DNA of 64,000 bases from contig JAWKIW010000017.1 in assembly GCA_041394145.1 (NCBI GenBank), positions 1 through 64,000 of the forward strand, given 5' to 3'. The position numbers and the translations under genes were made by a program. The notes below the pieces were generated by a model, which saw nothing but the letters and a program-made list of their open reading frames with translations, ran no database searches and was not told where the DNA came from. This DNA comes from JAWKIW01 sp041394145 (GTDB lineage Bacteria > Actinomycetota > Acidimicrobiia > Acidimicrobiales > Acidimicrobilacustridaceae). Of this stretch, positions 37,929 to 47,197 are shown piece after piece. Within the stretch, counting starts at the first letter, position 1. The number at the start of each line of letters is the position of its first letter.

Positions 37929-38139
37929 AATCGCTGCGCGAGCGCAAGCCGGCGATCGGCGCACTCGTGTTCCGATGGTTCTGGGACGCCCGGTTCGGTT
38001 GGACGGTCCCGACATCAGTTATGATCGGGCTGGCCCTTCGATGCCGGAAGAACCGTTCGCAACCGGTATCGGGTCCGTGCTGAGAGTCCACCGACCGTGT
38101 CGGTGATGCTTCGTGCCGTCAAGTACGGCTTTCAGCCGT

Positions 38140-38395
38140 GGACGCACCTTCGACGCCATCACCCATGCGATCCAGGTGCTCGACCTCGACCCGACGCTGA
38201 TGCGGGTCCGCCCAGATCGGGGTCCTGAGCACGATGCGGACCCGCTTCCTCATCCCGGACAACCACATCGCCGCGCAACCGTGCTCGAGTGTCACCGTGG
38301 CCGAACTCGACGACGACCGGGACCTCGTGATCCACGCCATGCCGCTGCGCCCGTCGTTCTTCTCGCTACTCGCCGACGAAGAGCCTCGCCAATGA
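38140..38395 (+). pseudogene. Decayed small toxin, DUF4258/BrnT-like
   Basis: An upstream piece FDAITHAIQVLDLDPTLMRV (38149-38210) and a downstream in-frame piece from 38234 to the stop (…VAELDDDRDLVIHAMPLRPSFFSLLADEE) are offset by an indel. The pattern HAxxVLDLD...D(D)R.LVIHAMPLRP.F resembles small DUF4258-type toxin proteins. The stop overlaps the next start as ATGA, typical of toxin-antitoxin pairs. Family assignment is from memory of the pattern and uncertain. Confidence 0.35.
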
Positions 38396-38720
38396 CCAAG
38401 CCCAGCCCTACCGAACCGGGAACCGGCCGACGACCTCACCGTGCGATCCATGATCGACATCGCCGAGCTGGCCGCCGAGGTCGAGCAGGACACGCACCTG
38501 CGCATGACGTCTACTGCGGACTCAGGCCGCGCGCCACTACCGGCCATGGGACAGCACCAGGCCGATGACCTGGTACCTCGCGCTCGCCTATGACCTCGGC
38601 ACTACGCGACGCTGTCGAGGCTTCGACGGTGCGATCGCCAGGAGCACACCACCACCAGCGAGGTCAGTGCCGGCGGGCTTACGCGACTTCCTGGACGCGC
38701 CTGACATCCGCGACAGACTC
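38392..38720 (+). pseudogene. Decayed ribbon-helix-helix antitoxin, partner of the preceding toxin
   Basis: Begins MTKPSPTEPGTG, then needs an indel to read DDLTVRSMIDIAELAAEVEQ. Further on, pieces PAMGQHQADDLVP, HTTTSEV and RDFLDAPD match the recognition helix and end of BrnA-like RHH antitoxins (…TTTSEVIRRALRDFLD…). Multiple frame changes show that it is not functional. Confidence 0.35.
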
Positions 38721-40950
38721 GACGCCGGAACACCCCGCCGGGATCGACGGCCGTCCAGCTCGTCACCGATGTGACTCGAACGTGTTCGACGGCGTTCACC
38801 TCATCCCCGTGCCGGCGCTACCGCCAGGTCGCCGCCGCGTTCTCGAAGGAAGGCTGTGGTTCGGGGACGGTCCGCGATGTTGTTCGGGGATGCGTCACCG
38901 GGGCTGGGGGAGCACTGAAGCGCTGCCGACCGTGGATGCGGTGAGCGGTGTCCGATCTGTCGAGGTCGAAGATGCGGATCGAGTGACGGCTCCGTGTTCC
39001 TCGGCGTAGGCGACGAACGGTTGGCGGTCTGCCAGGTCCTGGGTGTATAGTTCGGCGTACTGCCACCGCTGGCAGCTGTACCTCGCCGACGGCCTCCTAC
39101 GGAGAGCCGCCGGATGCGGAGGCGGCCGGTCTCGATGAGGCGCCACAGTGCCCAAGCAATGGCCACCGATTCGTACCTGGCCGAGCAGCATCGCCTCGAC
39201 AGTCGTCAAGGCACGCCCGAAGTGGCACCAGGCGGCGATGCGCGACGCCTCCGAGCGCCGCGATGCGGCGTCGTGGCGGTTCCGGCATCGATGAGGCGAT
39301 CGAGTCCAAAGGTCGGCGAGGGTCCCGGGTTTCGGTGTGAGCTGTCCTGGCGAAGGCCGCCCGTCCGCTGCCGGCCCTCCGCGGGTGACGCCGATGTCGT
39401 GAGGCGCCGTCGGCTGTCCGAGGACTGCGGGCGCTGGCTGCGTGGCGGAGGAACCCGACACCGGCCCTTCGCACGGAAGCGCGGCAAGCCTGTACCAGTA
39501 CTCGTCGGCTTCGGGAACGGCGGCGCCTTGAGCCGGCTGGCCAAGCTGGCAACGTCAGAACGCCGTCGTCCATCGCGGCGCTATGGTCGGCGAAGGGGCT
39601 CGTGATCACGCCACCGGCTCGTCCCTTCAGTAAGCGTGCTCGTCGAACGCCACCACCTCGCCGGTGGGCCCCGGTCCGGCCGGGGACCACCAGCGCACAT
39701 CCCCGAGCTGCTCAAGACCTGGTGACTTCACCGTCGCCGAGCTCCCTGAGGTGACCGCCTCGGCGCGGCAGAACTTCGGCGATACGGAGCCTGCCCGAGG
39801 CCTAGGCTCAGCAGTCGCGAGGAGCTCGTCGCGGTCGCCGAACCCGAGGAGCGCGGTCATGACCGACGGTCGAGCGATCTTCCGAGCATTAGGCCGCGTC
39901 GCTCGAACCAGGTCAGCGCGGATCGTTCCAGACTGACGTGACCTACCTCGTCCTCGTGATCGTGGCGCGGAGTCGAAGCGTTCGCAGCATCGTCCGCCTC
40001 GAGATCGAGATCACTCGCGGACACTTGGGGACCAGCGGAGCCGTGGATCCTTACTATGGCTACTCGGTAGGAACTCTCTCGTGGACGCTGCTGCGAAGGT
40101 GACATCGACGAGGCGCTCCGACCGTGCTCAAGGCCGTGCGCTGATGCGCCGGTGATCGAAGAGCCGGCGACGAAGTACGGTGTCGGTCCACGTCGAGGGC
40201 AACGTTCGGGCGATCCTGAGCGAGACTCCCGACTAGGCTTCGTCACGACGCCGGATCGGTGACCGTATCCGCGAGAGCGGAACGTGGCGCGGGGTCGGTG
40301 GTCATCACGCCAGACCCGCTCGACACGGGCAGCAGCGACGATGGCGTGCGCGTTCCTGGCACACGGGAACTCCTCGTTCGCCACCTCACCGGTGACCCGC
40401 TCGCCCATGGCGGGCGAGCCGCTCTGGCGTCGTTCGATCGCCCGACTGCTTGACCGCCTGGCCCGGATGCGTCGTGGGTCGCCCGGATCGTGGCTCCGCG
40501 TGCCCTCGGATACCTTCTACCAAGGTCCCTCGACGAGGTCGCCGAAGACGCTCTGGTCGGGCCCTTGACATCGCGTTCAAAGCGATCGTCGAGATCGACG
40601 CCGACCACCTCGTTCGCTCCGGGGCAGCGGTCAGCCTGCGTCTGAGGTCGAACCGTGGCTCGACTTCGCCGAGCCTCCTGATCGCCTGCGTTGCCGAAGA
40701 GCAGCGGCGTGACACCGTGCTCCTCGAGCTTCGACCAGTCGTCGAGGTACGACGACAGGCCTTCGGGTTCCAGGCCGGGCTCGTCGATGCTGGATCGAGC
40801 CACGGATCACCTTCGGCTCATGATAACCGCAGCGCAGCAGCTCCCCGACACCGAAGCGCCCAGATCGCTTCCCGGCTGACCACGTCCGGCGCAGACGAGC
40901 CGTTCCGGGGGCACCCTCGGAACCATCCGCCCGCAGGCCGACCACGGCGA
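38721..40950. other. Island interior with no supportable gene
   Basis: More than 2 kb without a convincing reading frame on either strand. Open stretches are short (the longest are under 200 codons), overlap in several frames and lack ribosome sites or family motifs. Minus-strand fragments such as ALWRLIETGRLRI (near 39130), YAELYTQDLADRQPFVAYAEEHG (near 39030) and WSKLEEHGVTPLLFGNAGDQEA (near 40720) look protein-like and may be remnants of genes I cannot identify. Confidence 0.5.
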
Positions 40951-41170
40951 TCAGGTGCGCAGCGGCGGTCCTCGGCTTCGGGTGACCTGGTGGCGGCCGA
41001 TCATGTCGTCGAGGACCTGGGCGATGGCGTGGTCCCGGTCCCGTTGGGCGTGCTGGTGGATCAGCGCGGTCCGCGAGCGAGGCGTGGCCCATCCTGGCCA
41101 TCAGCTCCTTCGTGCTGGCGCCGGTGGCGGCGGCGAGGGTGCTGCCCGTGTGGCGCAGGTCGTGGAAGCA
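40951..41170 (-). pseudogene. Tyrosine recombinase (integrase) C-terminal remnant
   Basis: Minus-strand pieces read CFHDLRHTGSTLAAATGASTKELMARMGHAS and, after a one-base shift, LIHQHAQRDRDHAIAQVLDDMIGRHQ to a stop at 40951. The first carries the HxLRH and GH boxes of phage-type integrases. In the second the usual nucleophile Tyr (ALIYQHA) is His. A stop lies in frame just upstream and no N-terminal domain can be found. It lies about 200 bp from the 3' end of tRNA-Gly, the usual site for such elements. Confidence 0.7.
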
Positions 41171-41370
41171 GGTGCGCGGGCACCGTCACCCACGGAACCG
41201 CCGGCCGCGTCCCCAAGGTGTCACGCCACTCCGGTGCGACGGTGTCCGACCGTCGAACCGGGAGCGCCCCGACAGACGTGGCACGGCTGGGGCACGAGGC
41301 CGGTCGAGGAGCGGCGGACCAGCGGCAGGCGCACCCGGACGTGGCGCCTGACCGGCGATGACGGCGGCGG

Positions 41371-41442
41371 AGCGGGTGACGGGAATCGAACCCGCATGAC
41401 CAGCTTGGAAGGCTGGGACTCTAGCCATTGAGCTACACCCGC
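41371..41442 (-). tRNA. tRNA-Gly (anticodon TCC)
   Basis: Acceptor GCGGGTG (41436-41442) pairs with CACCCGC (complement of 41372-41378). The anticodon stem CCAGC/GCTGG carries loop CTTCCAA with anticodon TCC. T-loop TTCGATT; discriminator T; no CCA. A TACGCT -10 (minus, 41453-41458) lies 10 nt upstream. Its 3' end faces the decayed island. Confidence 0.93.
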
Positions 41443-41536
41443 GAGGGCCGCCAGCGTAGCCGCGGTGCACCGCCACCCCGGCGCCGCAGCGAGCCGGACG
41501 CAGCGCCCAAGCCGGTGGTCGGGCCGGCCCCGCTAG

Positions 41537-41542
41537 TAGCGT
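41537..41542 (+). promoter_or_regulatory. -10 element TAGCGT for the three-domain membrane protein
   Basis: TAGCGT, six nt, then the GTG at 41549; leaderless-type start. Confidence 0.5.
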
Positions 41543-41548
41543 CGTCGC

Positions 41549-44029
41549 GTGGTCATGGGGCCGGAGGTCGAGGCGGCGCAGCTGCCCGTCGACGAGCCCG
41601 GCGAGCGCCTTCCCGCGGCGGCGGCCGTCGCCCCGTTCGAGCTCGACGACGTGGAGGTGGTCGAGCCGCCGCGACCCACCTACGTCCGTCTGGCGGGTGA
41701 CTCCCTGCGCGTTGCGCTGGCGGCCGCCGTGTTCGTCGTCGCGCTGCTCGTCGCCGCCGTGTTCCGCAGCGTCGTCTCCGGTGCGGAGAACGACGTGTAC
41801 CGCCTCACCGGCCTCGTGCCCGAGCCCCTGGCCCGCTTCCTCGTGTCCGTCGGTGCCTACATGGGCGTCCTGGCCCCGATCATGGTCGGCGGCGTGCTCA
41901 TCTACCTCCGGCGACTGCGCCTGGCGGTGATGGTCGTGCTCGCCGGCCTGGCGGCGTTGCTGGCGATGGACGGCATCAGTCGCCTGCTCGAGCTCAACGT
42001 GGCGCTGCCGGCCGACCTCGGGCAGATCCGGTTCATCTCCTATCCCGGCCCCGGCTTCCTCGCCGCCGGGGCCGCGATCGTGACGGTGATCGACCCGTGG
42101 ATCGCCCGCTCGCTGCGGCGCATCGCGATCGGCACGGTGGTGCTCGTCGCGTTCACCCGGATCGTCTCGGGCGCGAACGTCCCCTACGACGTGGTGATGG
42201 CCAGCGTGCTCGGCTGGCTGGTGGGCTCCATCGTCGTGCTGGCGCTGGGTTCACCCAACCAGGCACCCCGCGGCGCCGACGTCGTCGCGTCGCTGCACCG
42301 GGCCGGGGTCCGGACCCGGCGGCTGGAGTGGATCGGCCGCGGGCTGCGGGGCGCCACCATCTACCGCAGCGACGGCGTCGACGGTCGTCGCCGGTTCATC
42401 AAGGTGTTCAGCCGGGACCAGCGCGACGCCGACACGCTCGTCCAGCTGTACCGGTGGATCCGCCTGCGAGAGGCCTCCGACGAGCGGCCGTTCGTCACCC
42501 TTCGGCGCTCGGTCGAGCACGAGGCCCTGCTGGCGCTCAAGGCATCCGACGACGGCATCCCCACGGCGCGGCTGCACGTCGTGGCCGAGGTCGAGCCCGA
42601 CGGCATGCAGCTGGTCTTCGACTGGCTCGACGGCCACCCCCTCGAAGGGGCGGGCGAGGCCATCACCACCGAGGTGCTCCACGACCTGTGGCGGGTCGCC
42701 GGACGGCTGCAGGCCGCCGGGATCGCCCATCGGGACCTCAACCTCGCCCACTTCATCATCGACGGCGACCGCCATCCGCGGGTGGTCGACTTCAGCTTCG
42801 CGGAGCTGGCGGCCAACGAGGCGCTCCTGCGCACCGACATCGCCGAGCTGCTGTGCTCGACCGCGGTGGAGGTCGGTGCCGAGCGGGCCGTGGCCGCCGC
42901 CGTCGACGTCCTCGGTCGTGCATCGGTGGCCGCCGCCGTCGGCCGGCTCCAGCCGCTGGCGCTCACCGTGCACACCCGCAAGGCGGTGGGCGCCGCCGAC
43001 GGGCTGCTCGACCGCGTGCGCGACGAGGTGCAGCACGCCACCGGCCTCGAGGAGGTGCGCTACGAGGAGCTGGCCCGCATCCGGCCGCGGACGGTGGTCT
43101 CGGTCGTCGTGTTCGCCGTCGCCCTGTACGCGCTGCTGCCCCAGCTGGCCGACCTCGGACAGGTGCAGGCGCAGCTGACGAACGCCGACTGGGTGTGGAT
43201 CCTGCCCATCGTCGCCGGGCAGCTGCTGACGTACGTGGGGGCGGCCATCGCCATGGTCGGCTCGGTGCCCGACCGGGTCTCGTTCGTGCCGATGATGCGG
43301 GCGCAGGTGGCGGCGGCGTTCGTCGACGTGCTGGCCCCCGCCTCCATCGGCGGCATGGCCCTCAACACCCGGTTCCTGCAGAAGCGCGGCGTCGACCCCG
43401 GTGTGGCCGTCGCCGGTGTCGGCGTCAACGCGGTCGGCGGGCTCATCGGGCACGTGCTGCTGTTGGCGGCGTTCGTGCTGTGGGCCGGCTCGACCACGCT
43501 CGACTCGGCGACCGGTGCCGGTGGCTCGGGATCGTCGTTCCCGACGGTCACCGTGGTGGCGGTCATCGGCATCGTGCTGGCGGGAGCCATCGGGTTCTTC
43601 TCCCTGATCCCCGCCGGCCGCCGCCTGCTCGAGAACCGCATCCGACCGATGGTCCGCGACGGTCTGCACGGGCTTCGCCAGCTGGCTCGTCGGCCGCGCA
43701 AGCTCGTCGCCGTCGTGGGTGGCTCGGTGGTCGTCACCCTCGGGTTCACCGTCGCCTTCGTGTGCACGGTCGAGGCGTTCGGGGGCGGGCCGTCGGTGGC
43801 CCAGCTCGGGGTCGCCTACCTCGTCGCGTGGGCGGTCGCCGTCTTCGCGCCGACCCCCGGCGGCCTCGGCGCCCTCGAGCTGGTGCTGATCGCGGCGCTC
43901 GGCCGCCTGGGGATGCCGTCGGAGACGGCGGTCAGCTCGGTGCTGGTGTTCCGGGCCTTCACCTTCTGGTTCCCGGTGGTCCCCGGCTGGGTGACCTTCA
44001 CCTGGATGCAGCGCAGCGGCGAGATCTGA
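41549..44029 (+). CDS. Three-part membrane protein: PAP2-like domain, kinase-fold domain, and LPG-synthase/flippase-like (UPF0104) domain
   Basis: An 826-aa protein. Residues 50-235 form a membrane domain ending in TRIVSGANVPYDVVMASVLGW, like the last PAP2 phosphatase motif but with Asn for the catalytic His. Residues 250-440 form a kinase-like fold of RIO/aminoglycoside type: RFIKVFSRDQRDAD as a lysine strand, H394-R-D-L-N398 catalytic loop, VVDFSFAELA in place of DFG. Residues 450-820 are eight or so helices of the lysylphosphatidylglycerol synthase transmembrane/YbhN family, with APASIGGMALNTRFL and PTPGGLGALE. It likely acts on lipids or polyprenyl carriers at the membrane. Role inferred, not known. 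Confidence 0.82.
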   Translation: MVMGPEVEAAQLPVDEPGERLPAAAAVAPFELDDVEVVEPPRPTYVRLAGDSLRVALAAAVFVVALLVAAVFRSVVSGAENDVYRLTGLVPEPLARFLVSVGAYMGVLAPIMVGGVLIYLRRLRLAVMVVLAGLAALLAMDGISRLLELNVALPADLGQIRFISYPGPGFLAAGAAIVTVIDPWIARSLRRIAIGTVVLVAFTRIVSGANVPYDVVMASVLGWLVGSIVVLALGSPNQAPRGADVVASLHRAGVRTRRLEWIGRGLRGATIYRSDGVDGRRRFIKVFSRDQRDADTLVQLYRWIRLREASDERPFVTLRRSVEHEALLALKASDDGIPTARLHVVAEVEPDGMQLVFDWLDGHPLEGAGEAITTEVLHDLWRVAGRLQAAGIAHRDLNLAHFIIDGDRHPRVVDFSFAELAANEALLRTDIAELLCSTAVEVGAERAVAAAVDVLGRASVAAAVGRLQPLALTVHTRKAVGAADGLLDRVRDEVQHATGLEEVRYEELARIRPRTVVSVVVFAVALYALLPQLADLGQVQAQLTNADWVWILPIVAGQLLTYVGAAIAMVGSVPDRVSFVPMMRAQVAAAFVDVLAPASIGGMALNTRFLQKRGVDPGVAVAGVGVNAVGGLIGHVLLLAAFVLWAGSTTLDSATGAGGSGSSFPTVTVVAVIGIVLAGAIGFFSLIPAGRRLLENRIRPMVRDGLHGLRQLARRPRKLVAVVGGSVVVTLGFTVAFVCTVEAFGGGPSVAQLGVAYLVAWAVAVFAPTPGGLGALELVLIAALGRLGMPSETAVSSVLVFRAFTFWFPVVPGWVTFTWMQRSGEI

Positions 44030-44133
44030 ACCGGTCGCCGGTCGTCGGTCGTCGTGGTCTGGCGGCCGGCGGTCGCTCCGCCCACGGGTGCTTCGATGTC
44101 GGAGCGATCTCGGCCGCGCCGGTCGGCGTCGTT

Positions 44134-44209
44134 GTCGGGGAGGCGGGATTCGAACCCGCGGCCTCCTGCTCCCAAAGCAGGCACGCTAACCAAGCTGCGC
44201 CACTCCCCG
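44134..44209 (-). tRNA. tRNA-Pro (anticodon TGG)
   Basis: Acceptor CGGGGAG (44203-44209) pairs with CTCCCCG. The anticodon stem CCTGC/GCAGG carries loop TTTGGGA with anticodon TGG. T-arm GCGGG-TTCGAAT-CCCGC. Discriminator A; no CCA. The nearest -10 candidate is TAGAGT (minus, 44247-44252). Confidence 0.93.
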
Positions 44210-44314
44210 GAGCCGTCGTCGTGCGACGGTCGCTGGTGTGCGCAGGACTCTACCCACGGTCGACCCCGTCCCCGGGATGCGGTTGCGTGCCGGTCGCCGC
44301 GGGAAGATGGCGGC

Positions 44315-45850
44315 ATGCGGTCCCGCGTCGGCCCCGCGCTGATCACCGTCGTGGTGCTGCTCGCGGGCTGCGCCCGCAACGGCGAGGAGGGCGGACCCGG
44401 TGCGAGCACGGCGCCGCCCCGGGTGCCGTCGTCGGCGACGAGCCCGACGACGGCGTCGTCGATCGCCACGACCGGTCCGGTGGCCCCCGGGCGCGATGTG
44501 GGGCCGCGGCCGCTCCCGCCGACGTTCGTGCCCCTCGAGGTCGCCGACTTCCCCCGGCCGGCCGACGCGTCCTGCGCCGACAACACGCGCATCGTCGAGG
44601 TGGACGATCCGTCCGGCCTGGCCGAGACGGTGCGCCGCGCCGAGTCGGGGACCACCATCCTGGTCGCCCCCGGCACCTATCGAAGTGACGACGAGGGCGA
44701 CGTCCGGGCGCTGGTCTTCGACACGCCCGATGTCTGTCTGCGCAGCCGCACCAAGCCAGACGACCCGACCCGGGCCCCTGTGGTGATCGAGCCCAGTGGG
44801 GGGCAGACCACCGGCATCGCCATCCGCGCCAGCCGGGTGGTGATCGAGGGCGTCGTCGTACGGGGCTTCCAGGCCGGGATCGGGTTCGACGCCGATGCCG
44901 GCACGACGCTGCAGGGCGTCACCATCCAATCCGTCGCCGTGACCGAGCTCACCGGGGAGTCACGCGACGGGATCGTCTCCTACGGGGACAACCGGGAGGT
45001 CTCGGGGTCACCGCCGGCGGTCGACGGCCTGCTGCTGCTCGGTGTGGCGGTGCAGGGCGCCGACCTCGGCATCTCCTGCAACGCCGGACCGTGTGCGCAC
45101 TGGTGGCTCGAACGGGTGTCGGTCACGGGGCGGCAGGTGTCGGAGAACAGCGGCGCCGACGCCTTCGCCATCGAGGAGGGCCGTCAGATCGCCGTCGTCG
45201 ACTCCCGCTTCGAGCGGGCGGCGGCCGATGGGATCGACACCAAGGCCACCGACGTCGTGGTGCTCGGTGCGCGGGTGACCGATGTCGCGCGCAACGGGAT
45301 CAAGCTGTGGTCGGGCGGCGACGTGATCGACTCGGTGGTGAACGGCTCGGACGCGGACGCCGCGCTGGTCGGCGCCGGCCCGGCCCGGTACCGGTACGTC
45401 CACGTCCTGGTGACCCGCCACGGGCGCGACGGCGACGCCTACCTCGGCACGTGGGGGTACGACAAGCGTCGGCCCGTGCAGCTCGAGATCGTCAACTCGA
45501 TCTTCGCCGACAACGCCCCCGGCGGGTTCTTCGTCCCACCGGGCTCGACCGTGTCCATCCGCCACACGATCTTCGACGATCCCGACGCCAAGCTCGTCGA
45601 CATCGGCGACGACCGCTCGCTGGGGGTGGCGGACCTCGACGAGCTGGTGTCGATGGGGTGGGCGGCGGACGTGGTGGTGGCCGACCCCCGGCTCGTGGAC
45701 CCCGCCGCCGGCGACGTGTCGACCGCGCCCGGGAGCCCGGCCCGGGACGCTGCCGAGCCGGTCGCCGGCCTCGCACGCGACCTGGTGGGCGGTCCCCGGG
45801 TGGTCGGGGCCGGGCCCGACATCGGTCCGGTCGAGTCCCCGACGGGCTGA
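44315..45850 (+). CDS. Lipoprotein with right-handed parallel beta-helix (pectate-lyase-like) domain
   Basis: Lipid-anchored surface protein of 511 aa. The ATG at 44315 opens a lipoprotein signal ending in lipobox LLAGC. A Thr/Ser/Pro linker leads to the helix domain: DPSGLAETVRRAESGTTILVAPGTYR is the classic entry strand. Repeated short beta rungs (TGIAIRASRVVIEGVVVRGFQ, GIDTKATDVVVLGARVTDVARNGIKLW and others) follow. The end STAPGSPARDAAEP is the usual closing motif of such domains. No catalytic residues could be confirmed, so it may bind or cleave polysaccharide. It stands alone after tRNA-Pro. Confidence 0.82.
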   Translation: MRSRVGPALITVVVLLAGCARNGEEGGPGASTAPPRVPSSATSPTTASSIATTGPVAPGRDVGPRPLPPTFVPLEVADFPRPADASCADNTRIVEVDDPSGLAETVRRAESGTTILVAPGTYRSDDEGDVRALVFDTPDVCLRSRTKPDDPTRAPVVIEPSGGQTTGIAIRASRVVIEGVVVRGFQAGIGFDADAGTTLQGVTIQSVAVTELTGESRDGIVSYGDNREVSGSPPAVDGLLLLGVAVQGADLGISCNAGPCAHWWLERVSVTGRQVSENSGADAFAIEEGRQIAVVDSRFERAAADGIDTKATDVVVLGARVTDVARNGIKLWSGGDVIDSVVNGSDADAALVGAGPARYRYVHVLVTRHGRDGDAYLGTWGYDKRRPVQLEIVNSIFADNAPGGFFVPPGSTVSIRHTIFDDPDAKLVDIGDDRSLGVADLDELVSMGWAADVVVADPRLVDPAAGDVSTAPGSPARDAAEPVAGLARDLVGGPRVVGAGPDIGPVESPTG

Positions 45851-45914
45851 GGGGATGCCGGCGGCGCGCCGCGCCCCGGTGCCCACGGGCCACCCGTCGC
45901 CGACCCGGCGGCCC

Positions 45915-46955
45915 TCAGCCCTGCGCCTCCCACCAGGCCCAGGCCTCGGTCTGGCTGGGGAAGCTCTGACCGGTGATCCGCTCGAGCGCCTTCTGCACGT
46001 CCTTCGCCTGGTCGGCGTTGCGCGAGCCGGCCGGCCACTGGGCGATGAGGTACGGCGTCACGGGCTTCAGCGCCGTGATCGCCTGTGCCTTCTGGTGCTC
46101 CGCGAGGTCGGCGGTGAACTGCTCCACGCGGTCGACTTGAGCCTTCACATTGCTCGCGGTGCCCCCTCGTTCTCGGGCCAGCAGGGCGATGATGCGCTGC
46201 ACGACGTCGTCGGAGACGAGATCGGTCGGGGCCAGCGCGTCCCACGTGTCGCTGTCAGGCCACACGAACCTGCCCTGGGGTCCGAACATCGCCGCCATCG
46301 GCTCCTCGAGTGCCCAGGTGCCGATGGTGACCGCCGTGTCCTTGGCCGGGCAGCCGGTGATGGCCGACGGCGGGGCCACCCTCTTGGAGATCGGCCACGT
46401 CGCCAGGGCTGGGCCGCCGACGTCGAGCGTCACCGTCCCGGTCACCGTGGTTCCCGACCAGCACGTCTTCGACGCGCCGCCGGTGGAGGCGTGGTAGGAG
46501 GCGGACGTGCGCGATCCCTCGGCCACGATGCGAAGCGTCGCGTCGCACTCCCCGGTGGTCAGGGTGATGCCCAGCGCCGCGAGGTCGTCGCGCAGCGACG
46601 TCTCGTCGAAGAGCTTGGCCCCGGTCAGCTGCGCGTCGAGGCACACACGGGTCACCGGCGGGCTGCCGGCGGGGAGCAGGAGCAGGGGCGCGGCACCGGG
46701 GGTCTCGGGCGTGGGGAGCGTCGCCCACGGCCCGGACGGCGACGTCTCGGTCGTCGTGGACCTCTTGGTGGTCGTCGTCTTCCGGGTCGACGTGGTCCGC
46801 GTCCTGCCCGTCGTGCCGCCCGAGTCCAGCTCGGCCTCGTCGTCGGACCCGATGGCGCAACCGGCGATCACCAGCGCGAGCGCCGAGAGGAGGGTGAGCA
46901 GCCGCCACCGCCATCGTCGGCTGCCCGCTGATGGTGTGAACCGTTCGTGTCGCAT
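45915..46955 (-). CDS. Lipoprotein of unknown function
   Basis: A 346-aa protein. The N-terminus RRWRWRLLTLLSALALVIAGC is a lipoprotein signal with lipobox IAGC. A Thr/Arg/Lys-rich spacer follows, then a domain with four cysteines (VCLDA, TGECDAT, KTCWSG, TGCPAK) probably forming disulfides. A helical C-terminal region rich in Gln and Ala follows. The ATG at 46955 has GGGAGCGGG upstream. I recognise no family. The gene following it on the same strand in the opposite direction of transcription order (47198-48076) is another lipoprotein, 242 bp away. Confidence 0.7.
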   Translation of the reverse strand: MRHERFTPSAGSRRWRWRLLTLLSALALVIAGCAIGSDDEAELDSGGTTGRTRTTSTRKTTTTKRSTTTETSPSGPWATLPTPETPGAAPLLLLPAGSPPVTRVCLDAQLTGAKLFDETSLRDDLAALGITLTTGECDATLRIVAEGSRTSASYHASTGGASKTCWSGTTVTGTVTLDVGGPALATWPISKRVAPPSAITGCPAKDTAVTIGTWALEEPMAAMFGPQGRFVWPDSDTWDALAPTDLVSDDVVQRIIALLARERGGTASNVKAQVDRVEQFTADLAEHQKAQAITALKPVTPYLIAQWPAGSRNADQAKDVQKALERITGQSFPSQTEAWAWWEAQG

Positions 46956-47197
46956 GAGCCCGCTCCCGATCGATCGGCGAGATGGCCACCTCGACGACGG
47001 ACGCCCGACGAGCCCGCAAGGGCAACACACCCGTTGGGTCGCCGCAGAGGGACCCAGACCCACCATGCGCTCGCCGTGGGCCCTCGGGCAGGGTCGGAGG
47101 TCCGGGTTGGACCGCCAGGACGACCCTTTGCGGCGACCACGTCCTGCCCGACGGCGGGTGCCACGACCGTTGCGGGCGGGCCACCCGCCCGACAGGC

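Noticed and set aside
39627..39860. A 77-codon minus-strand ORF in the island
   Set aside because: No ribosome site, promoter or family motif; surrounded by decayed sequence.
41371..41442. attB/attR repeat of the tRNA-Gly 3' end at the far side of the island
   Set aside because: I looked for the tRNA 3' sequence around 36.5-39.7 kb and found no copy, so attachment sites are not annotated.
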